Below, piece after piece: positions 30,447 through 42,137 of a stretch of 64,000 nt of DNA. Position 1 is the stretch's first letter. The number at the start of each line of letters is the position of its first letter. A program made the translations under genes and the position numbers. The notes beneath the pieces were generated by a model. The model was not told the DNA's origin and ran no database searches. It was given only the letters and a program-made list of their open reading frames with translations. The stretch spans positions 61,752,001 to 61,816,000 of the forward strand of contig JBITNC010000001.1 of the NCBI GenBank assembly GCA_050084985.1, in the 5' to 3' direction. This DNA is from Nageia nagi (taxonomy: Eukaryota > Pinophyta).

Positions 30447-31530
30447 ATGGCCAATGAAGGAGTATCTAATATGGAAAAGCAAATTGCTGATCTTGCCACA
30501 ATGTTCCAAAAAATGTCTCTACAATTCCAACATTTTCAAGAACAACAATACAAGAAAAGTGAAGGTAAAACTAGTGAAAGTAATAAAATTGACAATGATG
30601 TTACATATAGTGTTTTTCATAGTTCTCCTTTGAAATTAGAAGTTAAATTTGATTTGCCTACTTTTATTAGAGAAGTAAATGCTGAAAAATTAGACCATTG
30701 GATTAAACAAATTGAAGTATATTGTAGAATTCAAATAATTGTAAGAGATGAGGATAAAATCCAATTAGCAACTCTTAAAATGAGTGGTACTGCACTTGTT
30801 TGGTGGGAAAGTTGTATACAAATTAAGAATGAATCTATTCAAGCTTGTATTGCTTCTTGGTCTCATTTTGTACAATTGCTTAGAAATCAATTTTATCCTT
30901 TGGGTTATCGACAAAAGGCAATCATGGAATGGAAAATTTTCCATCAAGGCAATGGGCAAAGTGTGCAAGAGTACACTACAGAATTTTGAAGAAGAGCTAC
31001 AATGCTAGGTATTCCTCTTGATTCCCAAGATACTCTTCTTAAGTATATTGGTGGTTTGCATAATTATTTAAGGCATACAATTTTGATGTTTGATCCAAAT
31101 GATTTAGATAAAGTTTGTGTACAAGCTACTCACTTAGAAGAAAGGGGAAAATATGTTAAGGATGGGAAAAAGAATAATGCTTCCAATTACAATAGTAATA
31201 ATGATTTTGAAAGTAATAATGGAAAGGGGAAAAAGAAAACTATGTCTACTACACAAAAGTCTAAAGATGTATGTGGACATTGTTAAAAAGAAGGTCATTT
31301 AGAGGCTAAATGTTGGAAATTGCATCTTGAATTATTCCCTAAACCTAAAGGTCAAAGAAAGCAAATAAATACTATTACTTTTGAAATTGAGGATGGTTCA
31401 GATGTAGATGATAAAATGGCATGCATGGTTTTGCATAATACACCTAATGAAGATGAGGAAAAGAAGAAAATTGAACTTTTTCACATCAAGGTGCAAGCTA
31501 AGAAGACTAGGATTGATACATTGTTTTGAT
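30447..31530 (+). pseudogene. gag: F gag, three in-frame pieces
   Basis: The pieces 30447-30989, 31002-31286 and 31320-31529 share one frame. The capsid domain (about residues 60-180) has the hallmarks LDHWIKQIEVYC, ALVWWES and FYPLGYRQKAIMEWKIFHQG. The knuckle reads CGHC, then a stop in place of one residue, then KEGHLEAKC, and fits CX2CX4HX4C. The stop at 30987 is TGA (CGA to TGA would explain it). At about 31525 an extra T in TTTT shifts the frame just before the protease. Apart from these few lesions it is the best-preserved gag of the A/F family here. Confidence 0.85.
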
Positions 31531-32190
31531 TCTGGATCTCAAGCTAATTTAATTGTAGAAAAGTATGTCAAATCACTTGAACTCACTACTCAACCCCATC
31601 CAAACCCATATCCATTGGGATGGGTTAATAAAAATTCAAAGTTGAAAGTAACACAACAATGCAAGTTGCAATTTGGGATTAACAGGGATTACATTGATGA
31701 AGTTTTACTTGATGTTGTTCCTTTGGATATTTGTAGGATTGTGCTTGGTAGTCCTTATCTATGGGAAAGAAATGCTTTATTCTATAGAAAGGAAAACAAA
31801 TATAGACTCATTAAAGATGGAATTAAATACATGGTTAGTGCTCATCAAAGCAAGAAAAAGGATATTTCTTTGATTACTATAGGACAAACAAAGAAACTAA
31901 TCAATGGAAAAATGTTTATACTTGCAATGGTGAAATCTCAAGATGAAGTGGAAATCATAAAGGCACTTGATGATTGTGAACCACAATCCAAAGAAGAAGT
32001 TAAAGAGGTAATTTCTGAATTTGAAGATTTATTTCAAGTACCTAAAGAACTTCCACCTAAAAGAGATATACAACATGAGATTCAATTACATCTTGATGTT
32101 GCACTTCCTAATATTGGCTTGTATAGAAATTCTATTTTGGAAAATGAAGAAATTAAGAAACAAGTCAAGGAATTGTTAGATTAAGGAGTC
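31530..32190 (+). pseudogene. pol: F protease and start of RT
   Basis: It is open within 31408-32184. It contains the retropepsin motif CFDSGSQANLIVEKYV (DSG intact), then VLGSPYLWERNA, and a linker to the RT start (ELPPKRDIQHEIQL, about 32050-32090). After the TAA at 32182 the RT entry continues as GVIRPSTSPCGSPIV and KKDGTWQ (to about 32255), where the deletion begins. By comparison with A, about 0.9 kb is missing at this point. Confidence 0.85.
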
Positions 32191-32254
32191 ATTAGACCTA
32201 GCACATCACCATGTGGATCTCCTATTGTTATAATTCCAAAGAAAGATGGAACTT

Positions 32255-32480
32255 GGCAAAGTGTTAAAAAATGGAAGCACTAGTTGGTAGGTAAAGAGAC
32301 AATAATTCATACAAACCATCAACTCTTGCAATATCTTCAATCACAATCTAAGTTACAACAATCTAGGCACTTTCATTGGATGGGAGTTTTCCAACAATTT
32401 CATTTGGTGATTAAGTACAAGAAGGGTACATAAAATAAAATTTTAGATATGTTGTCTAGGCCTCCAATAGTTGCTAGTGT
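32255..32480 (+). pseudogene. pol: F RNase H C-terminus after RT deletion
   Basis: Sequence jumps from ACTTGGCA to AAGTGTTAAAAAATGG. The following translation (GKETIIHTNHQLLQYLQSQ, then HFHWMGVFQQFHLVIKY) is the end of RNase H and the connection to integrase, aligning with A at 58850-59040. The palm of RT, including the active site, is absent. Confidence 0.85.
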
Positions 32481-32532
32481 TGTGATTCTGTAAAATAGTT
32501 TTTTAATGCATGATGGGTATAAATAACAATAT

Positions 32533-33240
32533 GTGGTTGATCCTAATTTCCAAAATGTCTATCATAGATTGAGCCTTGGCAATGAGGTTGGAAATCATGA
32601 CTTTCATTTGCATGATGGATTCCATTTTAATTTGGGAAAACTTTGTATTCCTAATGGTGAGAGGAATGATTTGATTAGGGAAACTCATACTTCTCATATT
32701 TTAGGACACTTTGGTGTTGGTAAAACTCTTGCTAATCTATAAAGGTATTGTTATTGGCCTAAAATGCAAGAAAATGTATCCAAGTATAAAGAGAAGCATG
32801 ATCATCATCAGGTGGATCATAAATTTTAGGTTAGGGATCAAGTATGGCTTCATCTTAGCAAGGAGAGATAGCATGGTAAGGGAAGGAAGTTGAAACCCAT
32901 AAGGTATGGTCCATTTACCATTATTGGTCAGGTTGGAGACAATGCATTTTGGTTAGACTTACCACCCTATATGCAAATGTATTCTATTATTAATGTTGAG
33001 AACTTGAAGTTGTATGAACCAGCCTTAGTTGCAGAAGATACAGAGCTTATGTTACCATCAGTTGAGAATTTAACCCTTGAGCACATGAATGTGTTGGTTG
33101 AAGATGTAGTATTGGAAAAGAAGCAATGATCATCTCATAGTGGCATACATGAGGTGTGGCATATTGGAGTGAAGGGCCAACATCCACACAAGGCCAAGTG
33201 GTATGCAGTTGATCGGGTGAGGGAGCTCTACCCTCACCTC
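32533..33240 (+). pseudogene. pol: F integrase remnants and chromodomain-like tail
   Basis: 32533-32742 encodes the H2C2 zinc-finger region (HTSHILGHFGVGKTLANL). At about 32790 the sequence jumps to KEKHDHHQVDHKFQVRD, the integrase C-terminal domain; the DDE core, present in A at 59475-59830, is missing. The piece 32890-33129 continues with KPIRYGPFTIIGQVGDNAF. Past its TGA the frame reads HEVWHIGVKG and HKAKWYAVDRVRELYPHLI, spaced like a degenerate chromodomain (Y-x-V-K-W-K-G ... W ... L). The tail ends before the polypurine tract. Confidence 0.75.
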
Positions 33241-33283
33241 ATTCCATCATCCTAAATGCTTTTGGGGATAAAAGCTCTCTCTC

Positions 33284-33295
33284 AATGGGGAGGAA
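33284..33295 (+). other. Polypurine tract of element F
   Basis: AATGGGGAGGAA abuts the 3' LTR start TGATCC. Element A has GTGGGAAGGAA at 60577-60587 in the same position. Confidence 0.8.
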
Positions 33296-34418
33296 TGATC
33301 CAAAAATTTGGATCCCTTCAACATTTAGTAATCTCCATTTCAATGTGTTTAGTGTGATCGTCTTGTCTTTAGCTTTTTTATGCTTCTTTTAGATCAAGAA
33401 TCTGAGTCCGTATGTGGAAGTTATGGATTTAAGACCAATTTGTGTAAATTTGCAAAATAAAAATAAAAAAAAATAAAAAATGGTGGGACCTACTAGACCA
33501 TGTAGGACCACATGATGTAGCTTGCGTGGAGACTTGCCTACTAGCCAAGACCACTCGTTTGACTACCACCAAGCTGCCCACATCCATCTGCCATTGTCTA
33601 CCACCCACCTACCACCATGGCATTGATCGATTGACCATAACTAGCCATCCACCTGCAAGCTGCCAGCCATCTACATGCACGACTTACCTACCTACCTGCA
33701 CAGTCAGCTAGATCGCCTGCATAGTTAGCCTAACCACTGATCAATAGAGTTTAACTTCATCCTAGCAAGTGCCACATGTCAGCACCACAGTGCACCCACC
33801 CATTTTAGGTGTATTTTAATGTATTTTTGCATTTTTCAAAGGTTTTTCATGATTTTTGATTCACCTAAGGTCTTATTTTTGGGCTGAATTTATTTTTAAG
33901 CCTATAACAATCCAGAGAGCATGTTTTTCAATTTTAGAGCTCATTTTTGGGAGATTTTTGCAACCATTTGAGCCCAAATTTGGTAGGAAGATCAAGGAGG
34001 TTAATGGGTATCTAAAAATGTATTTTTTACCCAATTTACAAGTTGTAATTCTCTCCAATTTTAGCTCCAAAAATTGTATAAAAGGGGAGCAAATTGTACA
34101 GGAAAGGGAAGAAGGAGGATTTCGAGAAGTGTTTCAATTTTGTTGTGATTTTAAGAGCTGAGAGTGTATTGTGAATGTGAGAGGAGGTTTTGAAGGACCT
34201 TGGAGGCCTTATAAAGTGATTCCCCCATTGATAGTAGAGAGCTTTTGAGTTGGATGTAGCCCACACTGGGTGAACTAGGATAAATCTTGCTTGTCTCTTC
34301 TCTGTGTTTACAATTTGTTTTCCTAAATTTCCTTTACAAGCACTTAATTATTTTAAGTGTGAATTGATTCATTTGAAGAGTTTAAATTGAAATTTTTAAT
34401 CTTATAGTTTATGGATCA
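33296..34418 (+). repeat. 3' LTR of element F
   Basis: 1,123 bp, beginning TGATCC and ending GGATCA. A TATA box, TATAAAAG, lies at 34077-34084. The palindromic start is at 33297-33314. It is followed by the TSD GTTTT. Confidence 0.92.
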
Positions 34419-34423
34419 GTTTT

Positions 34424-37291
34424 TATAGAAATTATGATAAAATGCTAAAATGGATTGATGAAAGGTATGAGAGGAGAACTACAAAGCTCTTATAAAGCTA
34501 TGACATCATCTTCTTTAAGAAGGTGTAAGATAGAAAGGTGATATAAGCATTGGTAGTTATTTTGAGGAAGAAAATCCAAATTGAAGTAGATGAAACCATG
34601 ATGAGGATGGATTATAATATCATAGAGGCACATGTCTACTACAAATTCCCTACTTTTATCTCAAATAAGATAAGAATAAGTCTTTAAAATTGAGAAATTA
34701 GATTTTAAACATTCTTCTTATCTTTGGTGGCTCTTGGTCCATCAAATTTGGATAAATTGATGGAATCAAACTTCAAATTTAGCCTACTACCATGACCACT
34801 AGACTAGCTCCAATTGATTTAAGGTTCCTAGTATTGACCAAGTTGCATGGTTCATACTATGAATTTATGAATAAATTTTATGTGTCAATGATAGAGATCT
34901 TGATAAGGGAGCCACCCCATGGATTGCATAAGTCAATGACCTAGGAAGTATAGGGATGGAACAAGATAGGTGGTTAGTACCTATTGAAAGATGAGACTAT
35001 GATTATAAGGTATGGATATTTTGAAAATCCCTTTTTCTTACCTAAATATGTGACTACCCAATTGTATTCTATGGAGATGGGTAGATAAATGTGCACTATA
35101 GAAACCAAATATGGGTTTAAGGGTAATTTTAAGCCCATGGTGAATATATCAGCTACTACTAAAATTTTTACTTTATTAAAAATAGGTTGTAAAGATAGTA
35201 TAGCATATTTTATTGTATAAAATTTTAAATTAGACATGACAGAAGTCCCATGGATGTATGACCCCCCAAGGGAAATAAAAAAATTATAAGATCAAATAAG
35301 AAGCACATGACCTTTTCCCATGATCATAGACCTCATGTAGAGTATTTTGCAAATCAAACTAAGAAGGAAGCTAAGGCATCCCTTGAGTGGGAATTTGGTA
35401 CCTTAAATAAGGCTTGGTTTATCCTTGAGGGGAACAAGAAATACAAAAACTAGGAGGTCAAATGATAAGATTTTTTCATAACCCTAAGGGTGATAACCCA
35501 GTTGATAGATGAGTTAGGCTAAGGACCCAACAAAAATCATTATTTTATCAAATTCCAATTTGAACACACCACTAAAATCCATCATGTTAAAAAATAATTA
35601 TTTTGTGAGTTCAATTATGATTAGTACTAGGAGTCCCATGTTATGAACCGTTACACCAAAAGGTCGACCTGTTAGTGAATCCGCATACTCAAGACCCTTT
35701 ATGGAAAATAGGCCAACCTCTTCCACCTAATGTTTGAGGCAAATCAATAAAAGGAATAAAAGGAAGAGAGTTTAAGGAACCATCTATTTCAAAACAATTG
35801 ATAAAGAAGAAGAAACAAGATTAGCTATAGATAGCTACTACTTCATGGGAGTCCTCTCTAAAGAAGAGAAGGAGAATTCAAACCCTAGAATAATCATAAT
35901 AGGCCCTTAATAAGGATGAAAAACTATCAAAGAACCTCAAACTACATAATCCTATGCATTAAAGACCTCATCCACAACTCCAAAACCTAGTCAAGAAATG
36001 TTGAAGGCTATTACAGGGTTAGGAGAAATGTTTTATGCTAAGGAGATGTAGAGGCCCTAGATTATAGATACCAGCACTCATCAAAAAGTCCCAAAAGACA
36101 CAAGGATTGAGATTTAGAAAGGTGGGGGTAATATTCTTGTTAGGGGTTGTGCCATAGCAACTAAACCCAAAGGTAGAGTGAGTGATGATGATGATAAATC
36201 CAAGAAAAAGAAATACTCTAACCTAATAGATAAGGTTATTAAAGAGGAGAAGCTACTAGAGGAAGTGGAAGAGGAGATTGAAACTATAGACTTAACCCCT
36301 ACAAAGGTGCTAGAGCTCACATAACAAACCTCGATATCTACTTCATGTGTAAGTACACCCCAACATTCCTTAATTCCATTTCCTATAGTCTTGAAAGAGG
36401 AGATTAAAAGCATTTTTTCCATACAAATAATGGAGCCCATTGATTGTGGAACTTCATTAATAAGCCTCTTATGCTCCTTGAGAAACAATCTAGGGTTTTG
36501 AGTAAAGTTACAAAGATAGGAGATATTTAGATTTCCTAGATGCCTTTTAAAGAAGGATAATTGGATACTACTCCCATGACTATTATAAATATAAATATGT
36601 AGAGTGCTCTAGCTATATATCAATCAAGATTCCTTATAAATAATTCCATGGAAGTTCATAAAAGTCTCTAGGATATGGAGACTAAGATAGATAAATTAAA
36701 TAATAAGATACATTAGTATAAAAAAGACTGCTCCTTTAAAGATAAAATAGTTATAGGGTTGCAAAATCAAAATAAATATCTTCTTGGAAAACATGATAAG
36801 TAGAAGTCAAAATTTGAAAAGGTCCTAGTAGAAAATAAAGCTAAGATAGATAATGCAAACAAATTGATACAAGAGCTTAAAGCTAAAGTTGTAGTTATAG
36901 ATGGCCAAAAGGCCAAACAAGTTGAGGCTAAATTACAAATAGTAGTAGTAGCTAACAAAGTACTTACTAATGATAATACAAATCTATTATTGCTTATAAA
37001 AGGATTTAGTAAGTCTCTTGTGGAATAGATTAGAGAAAAGTTAATATTTTTGTCACACTTACATTTGTTAAAAAATTAGATAGCACAAGCCATCCAACAA
37101 TTCACTACTCAAATTGGTCTTCATAAATTAGTCTAGATGTACCAAGATTAGTACTCAAAAGAATATAGAGCTAGTTGAGAGCCATCATAGAAAGAGATGT
37201 AGTTGTTATTACCCCCAAGCAAAGTTAAATATTTTGGAAAAGAGCTTAGGATATCTATGAACTCAAAAATTTGGTGTTCCATATGAAAATC
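34424..37291 (+). pseudogene. B accessory region, segment 2 (PFFLP domain and coiled coil)
   Basis: Continuation after the F insertion. At about 34960-35150 the translation gives DETMIIRYGY, NPFFLPKYVT, SMEMGRQ and ETKYGF, matching part 2 of the E accessory region (NGTFIRLYGF, APFLLPIHVT, SIEYARQ, SKYGAA). From 36170 to 36350 it is acidic/basic and linker-like (SDDDDKSKKKKYSNLIDKVI). From about 36640 to 37140 it has a heptad-rich coiled coil (ENKAKIDNANKLIQELKAK), the counterpart of the coiled coil in E part 4. Stops are frequent, mostly TAG and TAA. D interrupts it at 37291. The protein family is unknown; the shared architecture shows it is an inherited component of the lineage. Confidence 0.7.
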
Positions 37292-38138
37292 TGTTGCAAT
37301 GAAAATTGAGCTAAAATATAGAATAAAATAAAACAAAAATTATTCTTCAATCTTCATTAAACCTCAAATTATATAACATAGATAGACATGTTGTAATTGC
37401 AAAATGATATTCAATATTAGTTCAAACTACAATTTGCCCTTAGATAGGACTTTTACAAATGTTATGTGCCAAAATAAGAGTATTAGATCTCCATTGTTTT
37501 GTGGGTTGCTTGCTTCTCTTCTTGATGTAGACAACCTGTAAATCCTACACACATGCAAAAGATAATAACATCAAAGCATCTATGTATGATAAGAATTAAA
37601 ATGAAACTAGCATAAAACAATAAAATGTATAATCTCATAAGATTTTGGCAGCATTACCCTACTTCAAAATTGGGTTCAATTGGGGTCTTTTTTTATCATC
37701 CATATTGCTTTGTATTAGCTTGTATTTATAGATTTTTCAGGTGAGACATTCCAAGGCTAGAAAGGGGAAGTGAAGAGCCACTGTAAGTCGTAACTGACCC
37801 CCTCTATCCACCTCATCTTGGAAGATAAAGCATTCCAACTTCCTTTTTGATTTTTTGTTTAGCTATTGCAGAGTCACCAGCATTTGTATGTCGAACACTG
37901 GTGATCGCCTCAAAATGCCAGTGTTCGATATGGAACACTGGTGACTAGTTAATTATATTAAAATGGCCACCTACCAGTCAAATTTCATCGAAAAGGGGCC
38001 ATGTGACCACTCATTTTGCATGCACTCGATGAGAGCTATCCAATAATGGGGTTTCTAAACCTATTTTATATTATCACACCAAGTTATGATTATTCTAATG
38101 TTTACTTGGTTAAAGAGGGACATTCTTAGGTGTCTACA
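37292..38138 (-). repeat. 3' LTR of element D
   Basis: On the element strand it starts TGTAGACACC at 38138 and ends CATTGCAACA at 37292. A TATA box, TATAAATA, is at 37723-37730. Upstream of it in U3 is a perfect 11-bp inverted repeat, TCGAACACTGG (37891-37901) and CCAGTGTTCGA (37918-37928), plus another copy of the GAACACTGGTGAC motif. The polypurine tract lies just outside. Confidence 0.93.
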
Positions 38139-38151
38139 TTTTGCCCCTTTT
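38139..38151 (-). other. Polypurine tract of element D
   Basis: The minus strand reads AAAAAGGGGCAAA immediately before the LTR start TGTAGACACC, a standard position for plus-strand DNA priming. Confidence 0.75.
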
Positions 38152-38649
38152 TGAAATTATCAACCAAAAAATGTGATTGATGATTTCAAAAATATAGAAT
38201 GGGAAGCTTTGTTGCTTGACTATTTGTTGTTGCCTTTTTACAATGTAAGTTTTGACTCAATTTCTTAAGTGAATCAAACTTTTGATTTATCAGATTATGA
38301 TAAAATGTGTTTTCTTTTTACATTTGATGTAATTTTGAAAACAAATTTGCATATACCTCAGAAGTAACTATTTTCAGTATGACAATGTGTTGAGCTTATG
38401 TGATAGTCGCATGACATTTCTGTTATGTCGTTTTGTATGTCTAAGCGCACATGTACCATATAAGCCTTCCTTAGTATATGAGTTTTGATGGTGTTGTCCT
38501 TTGTCCCAAAAATGGGGTTTCAAGATGATCTCATGTAACAAAGATACATCACATTTTATCATTATTTGATTTTCTTGACCAATTTAAGGCTATCTTTGAG
38601 AAAAACTTAATGTTTTCAGGACTATTTCCAAACATGGCATTTTACTTCT

Positions 38650-38787
38650 AGTCACCAGTGTTTAGTTTCGATCGCAAGCATTCATATTTAAGTCACCAAT
38701 GTTTAGTTTCAGTCACCGATGTTCGTCTTTAAGTCACCAGCATTTATTAATAGTCATTGATGTTTGTATCTAGGTCATCGATCTTTG
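38650..38787 (+). repeat. About 21-bp minisatellite array, 3' interior of D
   Basis: Seven units of the form AGTCACCRRTGTTYRNTTTY, for example AGTCACCGATGTTCGTCTTT at 38711-38730. The same motif family appears in the D LTR U3 (37870-37950, 54530-54605), at 39165-39236, and in an array at the other end of the interior (53630-53812). It lies about 120 bp upstream of the PMD start codon, so it might serve as its promoter region; that is inference. Confidence 0.7.
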
Positions 38788-38908
38788 AAAAAGAAAAAGT
38801 TTTGTCCTTTTCTCATATGTTTCTTAGCTATCCCTTTCATTGTCTGCCAAGGTCATTTACCATTATTGATTCATCAATTTCCAGTCATTGATATTCATCA
38901 TATTCAAC

Positions 38909-41312
38909 ATGCCTCCACGTAGATGCTCCATCGAACATTCTCAACCTATCCGGAAGAGGTAGGGTTTTGTACTAACCTTCTTTTCTATTTTTTGCTTATA
39001 GTTTATAATTTACCCATTTAATTTAAAAATTGCAACCATGAATGTTATTAAAAAACTATTTTGGTCATTTGTATAGGATAAACTTTGTAGATTAGGCTTT
39101 TATTTATGTTTTTTATGAAATTTTTTCCTATTTCCACTGCGGTCGTCGAGCTGAGCCAAGCGACTAATAGAAACACCAGTGTTTGAAGGTCAAATGTCGA
39201 TGATCGAGTGTTGAGGATTACAACACACCGATGTTTTAGTATGAAACATCATTTTTCTCTTTTTTCTTCTTCTTTTTTTTTATAACTAACTTTTAACATT
39301 ATACAGGTTCGAGATGTTTTTGAGCTTCGAGGTAGATATCCCTCAATTTTACAGGAGGGTAGAGGTTTTCTAGATCCTACCAATCATACCTTTTTTAGGT
39401 CCATTGGTTTTGGAGTGGGCCCATACATGGGTCACATTCATTGGGACTATCCTCTGTTAGCTGCATTATTAGACAGATGGGATGCAGTTACATGTGCTTT
39501 TCATTTTCTGACAGGGGAGATGACTGTTACGGTAGAGGATATACATAGATTATATAGACTCCCCATTCATGGACGAAGGATTTTACCCATAGTTGATAGA
39601 GTAGGAGCTTTACCTATCATTTCTTATTTGTATGGAGTTGATCAAGTTGACACTATTATTTCTAAGATTCTATCAGGGGGCATCAGATACTATCAGTATT
39701 GGCTAGAGGATCAGTAGAGGATGATCCAATTTTCATATTTGATGGGATTAGTTTAGTGCTATGCTCTCCCTGATACTGGTAGCGAGAGGTTTTTATGGTT
39801 GTTGTTACCTATCATTGTAGATATGATACGACATGGCACAATGTATGCTTGGGTGCCCACATTATTGGCCCAAATTTATAGAGTTGTTCTTCTATTCATA
39901 GGGGTATAGGGCCTCTTTATCAGTCATCGTTACATTACAGGCATGGGCCTACAAGCATATTGCTGTGGCTCATCCTTCAGGATTATCGATGCCTAGATTT
40001 GATAGCCACTTGGATTATGTGGTCGGTATAGTCAGATGGTGTGAGGACTATTATATTCATCCATCAGATGGAGTCCATCAAGATGTGGGCTATTATTGCC
40101 ACATGCTTAGTCACCTGATTCCCAATCAGGTGAGATTCAAACCTTACCTCTCATATCCTGTATGGAGAGAGCTCACAGCTAAGCTTACTGGTATCTGGCA
40201 GCCATGTGTTTTGAGTGGTCGTAGGGTAGATTTTTTGGAGTACTTTCTTTTTGAGTGGGTGCACCATCAATTTGGTTTGATTTAGGATGTGCCTACCCCA
40301 GTAGTACCGTACCAGTAGGAGGGTACTATTTTAGCCAAGGGTGTACAGCCACTAGTTTATGTAGAGCTTGATCTTGCTCAGGAGGAGAGACCACTAGAGG
40401 ATGGCATTGGGGAGGATGATGTAGGAGTGACTGAGGCTTTTAGAGCTTGGTGGAAGGAGGGATATGATGGTATAGAGGGTTGACACGTGTGTCAGCGCAT
40501 CGATGTTGCTGATGAGTTGGGTGCAACAGCAGGAGAGGGAGAGGTAGGTGAGGAGCCTACAAGAGTGGTAGCTATGAGAGCTAAGGCTATTGGTGAGGAG
40601 TTCATGGTGGATGCTCCTAAGTAGTTGGCTCCTGAGGAGGAGGCTACAGGTGTTGGTGAGGAGAGAGTTACCCCAGAGGGTACACATGGAGTCGAGGAGG
40701 CTCCTACTACTCAGGTACCTAGCATTGATACTTTGCTAGGAGACATTTATGAGTTGAGACACCAGTTAGCATAGGCCCACTCATGTATGTACAGATATAA
40801 GGCTAAGCGGGATAGGTATAGACATGAGAGAGATGAGTCCCATTCTTCTCTATAGGGAGTTCAGGCCCATCAGTTCAGTGTAGCATCAGCTTCTAGGGGT
40901 GAGCCTTTAGTTGTCCACTGTGGTATCTATCAATAGTGAGATTTTTACAATAGTATAGTACAATCATGGTTGATAGGTGTTCTAGCTTTTACTCTAGGGG
41001 TTCAATATCCTATACCTCCAAATGATTATATACCTATAGACATTTCAGCCTATCAGGTAGGTAGTAGTGTATGGGGCATGGTTGGATCACCTATAGGACT
41101 CAATGGTCACGAGGTCTTTCTAGCAGGAGTGGTACACCTTAGGCATCTCCCTTAGGGGCTATTGGTTCAATCGAGTTATGAGAGGCTCAACATCCAGGTA
41201 GTCCTACAGGATCTGTAGGTGCTACTCCTCCTGTCAGAGCATCAGAGATACTGATAGATGGCAGAGACGACCTAGCAGTCCTAGCAGACCAGGCAGTGGT
41301 TGGGGCAGTCCA
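38909..41312 (+). pseudogene. Plant mobile domain (PMD, aminotransferase-like) gene, broken, antisense to D
   Basis: The frame open from 39307 contains RYPSILQEGRGFLDP, then GVGPYMGHIHWDYPLLAALL, DRWDAVTCAFHFLTGEMT and VTVEDIHRLYRLPIHGRR. These are the characteristic blocks of the plant mobile domain (PF10536 type). It stops at TAG 39715, continues with more in-frame stops, shifts frame near 39915-39925, and goes on in 39965-40285 (GIVRWCEDYYIHPSDG, SYPVWRELTAKLTGIWQP) and to about 41155, with a Glu/Val-rich tail. Most stops are TAG, consistent with CAG-to-TAG change. A possible first exon begins at 38909 (MPPRRCSIEHSQPIRKR), followed by a donor (AG, GTAGGG, 38959). A branch-site-like CTAAC, pyrimidine run and ACAG acceptor lie at 39285-39306; the reading frames of the two exons do not match as they stand. 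PMD proteins occur both as host genes and inside transposons. Confidence 0.8.
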
Positions 41313-41865
41313 TGAGGATATTCTTTTCATGATGTTATATTTCTATATGCTTATTGTATCCATGTATTTTTATTTGATGATTTATGATGTCGTGATGACC
41401 ATTTACTGGACTATTATGATGTATAGATGGACCTTTGATATTCATTGTATTTGTATGATTTTTTATGATATATATGGTGTTATGATGACTTTCATTTTAT
41501 GTATGGATGGGTATGATGTGATGTTAGGTAGTTCATAATTATCTTTTAATTACTTGATGATGAATGGATGTTAATGATAGATGTAATCTCAAAATGTATG
41601 ATGTGTGATTTTGACTATGGAATGTATGATGTATAATTTTGAGCCTATCTTTTTATAATTTTCTAGATGATGATAAAATATATATCAACAAATTAATTTG
41701 ATGATGTTATCGATCCTCAAAAGTAATTTAATAATGAGTACAAATAAATAATGAATCTAACTTATAATTTTAATAAGATAAGTTATTTAAGGACATAATT
41801 TTATTATATTTTCATGGAATCAGATGTATCATTTTTCGCACTTGGCAATTTTACAATAAACATAA
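41313..41865 (+). other. TATGAT-rich tail region downstream of the PMD pseudogene
   Basis: A low-complexity AT-rich stretch with many GATG/TATGAT words. The open frame 41296-41538 (hydrophobic, Met/Tyr/Ile-rich) is a by-product of this composition. It may be the former 3' untranslated region of the PMD gene. Confidence 0.4.
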
Positions 41866-42137
41866 TGACATGACAAACTAATGGCTTATGGATACATATG
41901 AACATTAACTTTATCTTGGTTAGGGGAACAATAAATAATCATTCTTATCCTTTCCAAAGAAAAACAATTTTAATAATGTTCAAAGGTAATGGATAATAGT
42001 AAAATGGATTGACATGACACACTAGTGACTTATGGATGCATATGAACATTAACTTTATCTTGGTCAGGGGAACAATAAATAATCATTCTTATCCTTTCCA
42101 AAGAAAAGCAATTTTAATAATGTTCAAAGGTAATGAT
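41866..42137 (+). repeat. Tandem duplication, 144-bp unit, two copies
   Basis: Copy 1 starts at 41866 (TGACATGACAAACTAATGGC) and copy 2 at 42010 (TGACATGACACACTAGTGAC). Both continue through a near-identical stretch ending in TTCAAAGGTAATG. Only a few differences are visible, so the duplication is younger than the element. Confidence 0.85.

Larger units (their letters stand above)
29147..34418 (+). mobile_element. Element F: internally deleted Ty3/gypsy of the A family
   Basis: LTRs at 29147-30260 and 33296-34418, with a perfect TSD, GTTTT, at 29142-29146 and 34419-34423. The interior is only 3,035 bp: primer site, gag, protease, a scrap of RT, the end of RNase H, the integrase zinc finger, the integrase C-terminus and a chromodomain-like tail. 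Comparison with element A shows that two blocks are missing, most of RT/RNase H and the integrase core. F is therefore non-autonomous and additionally carries stops. Confidence 0.93.
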
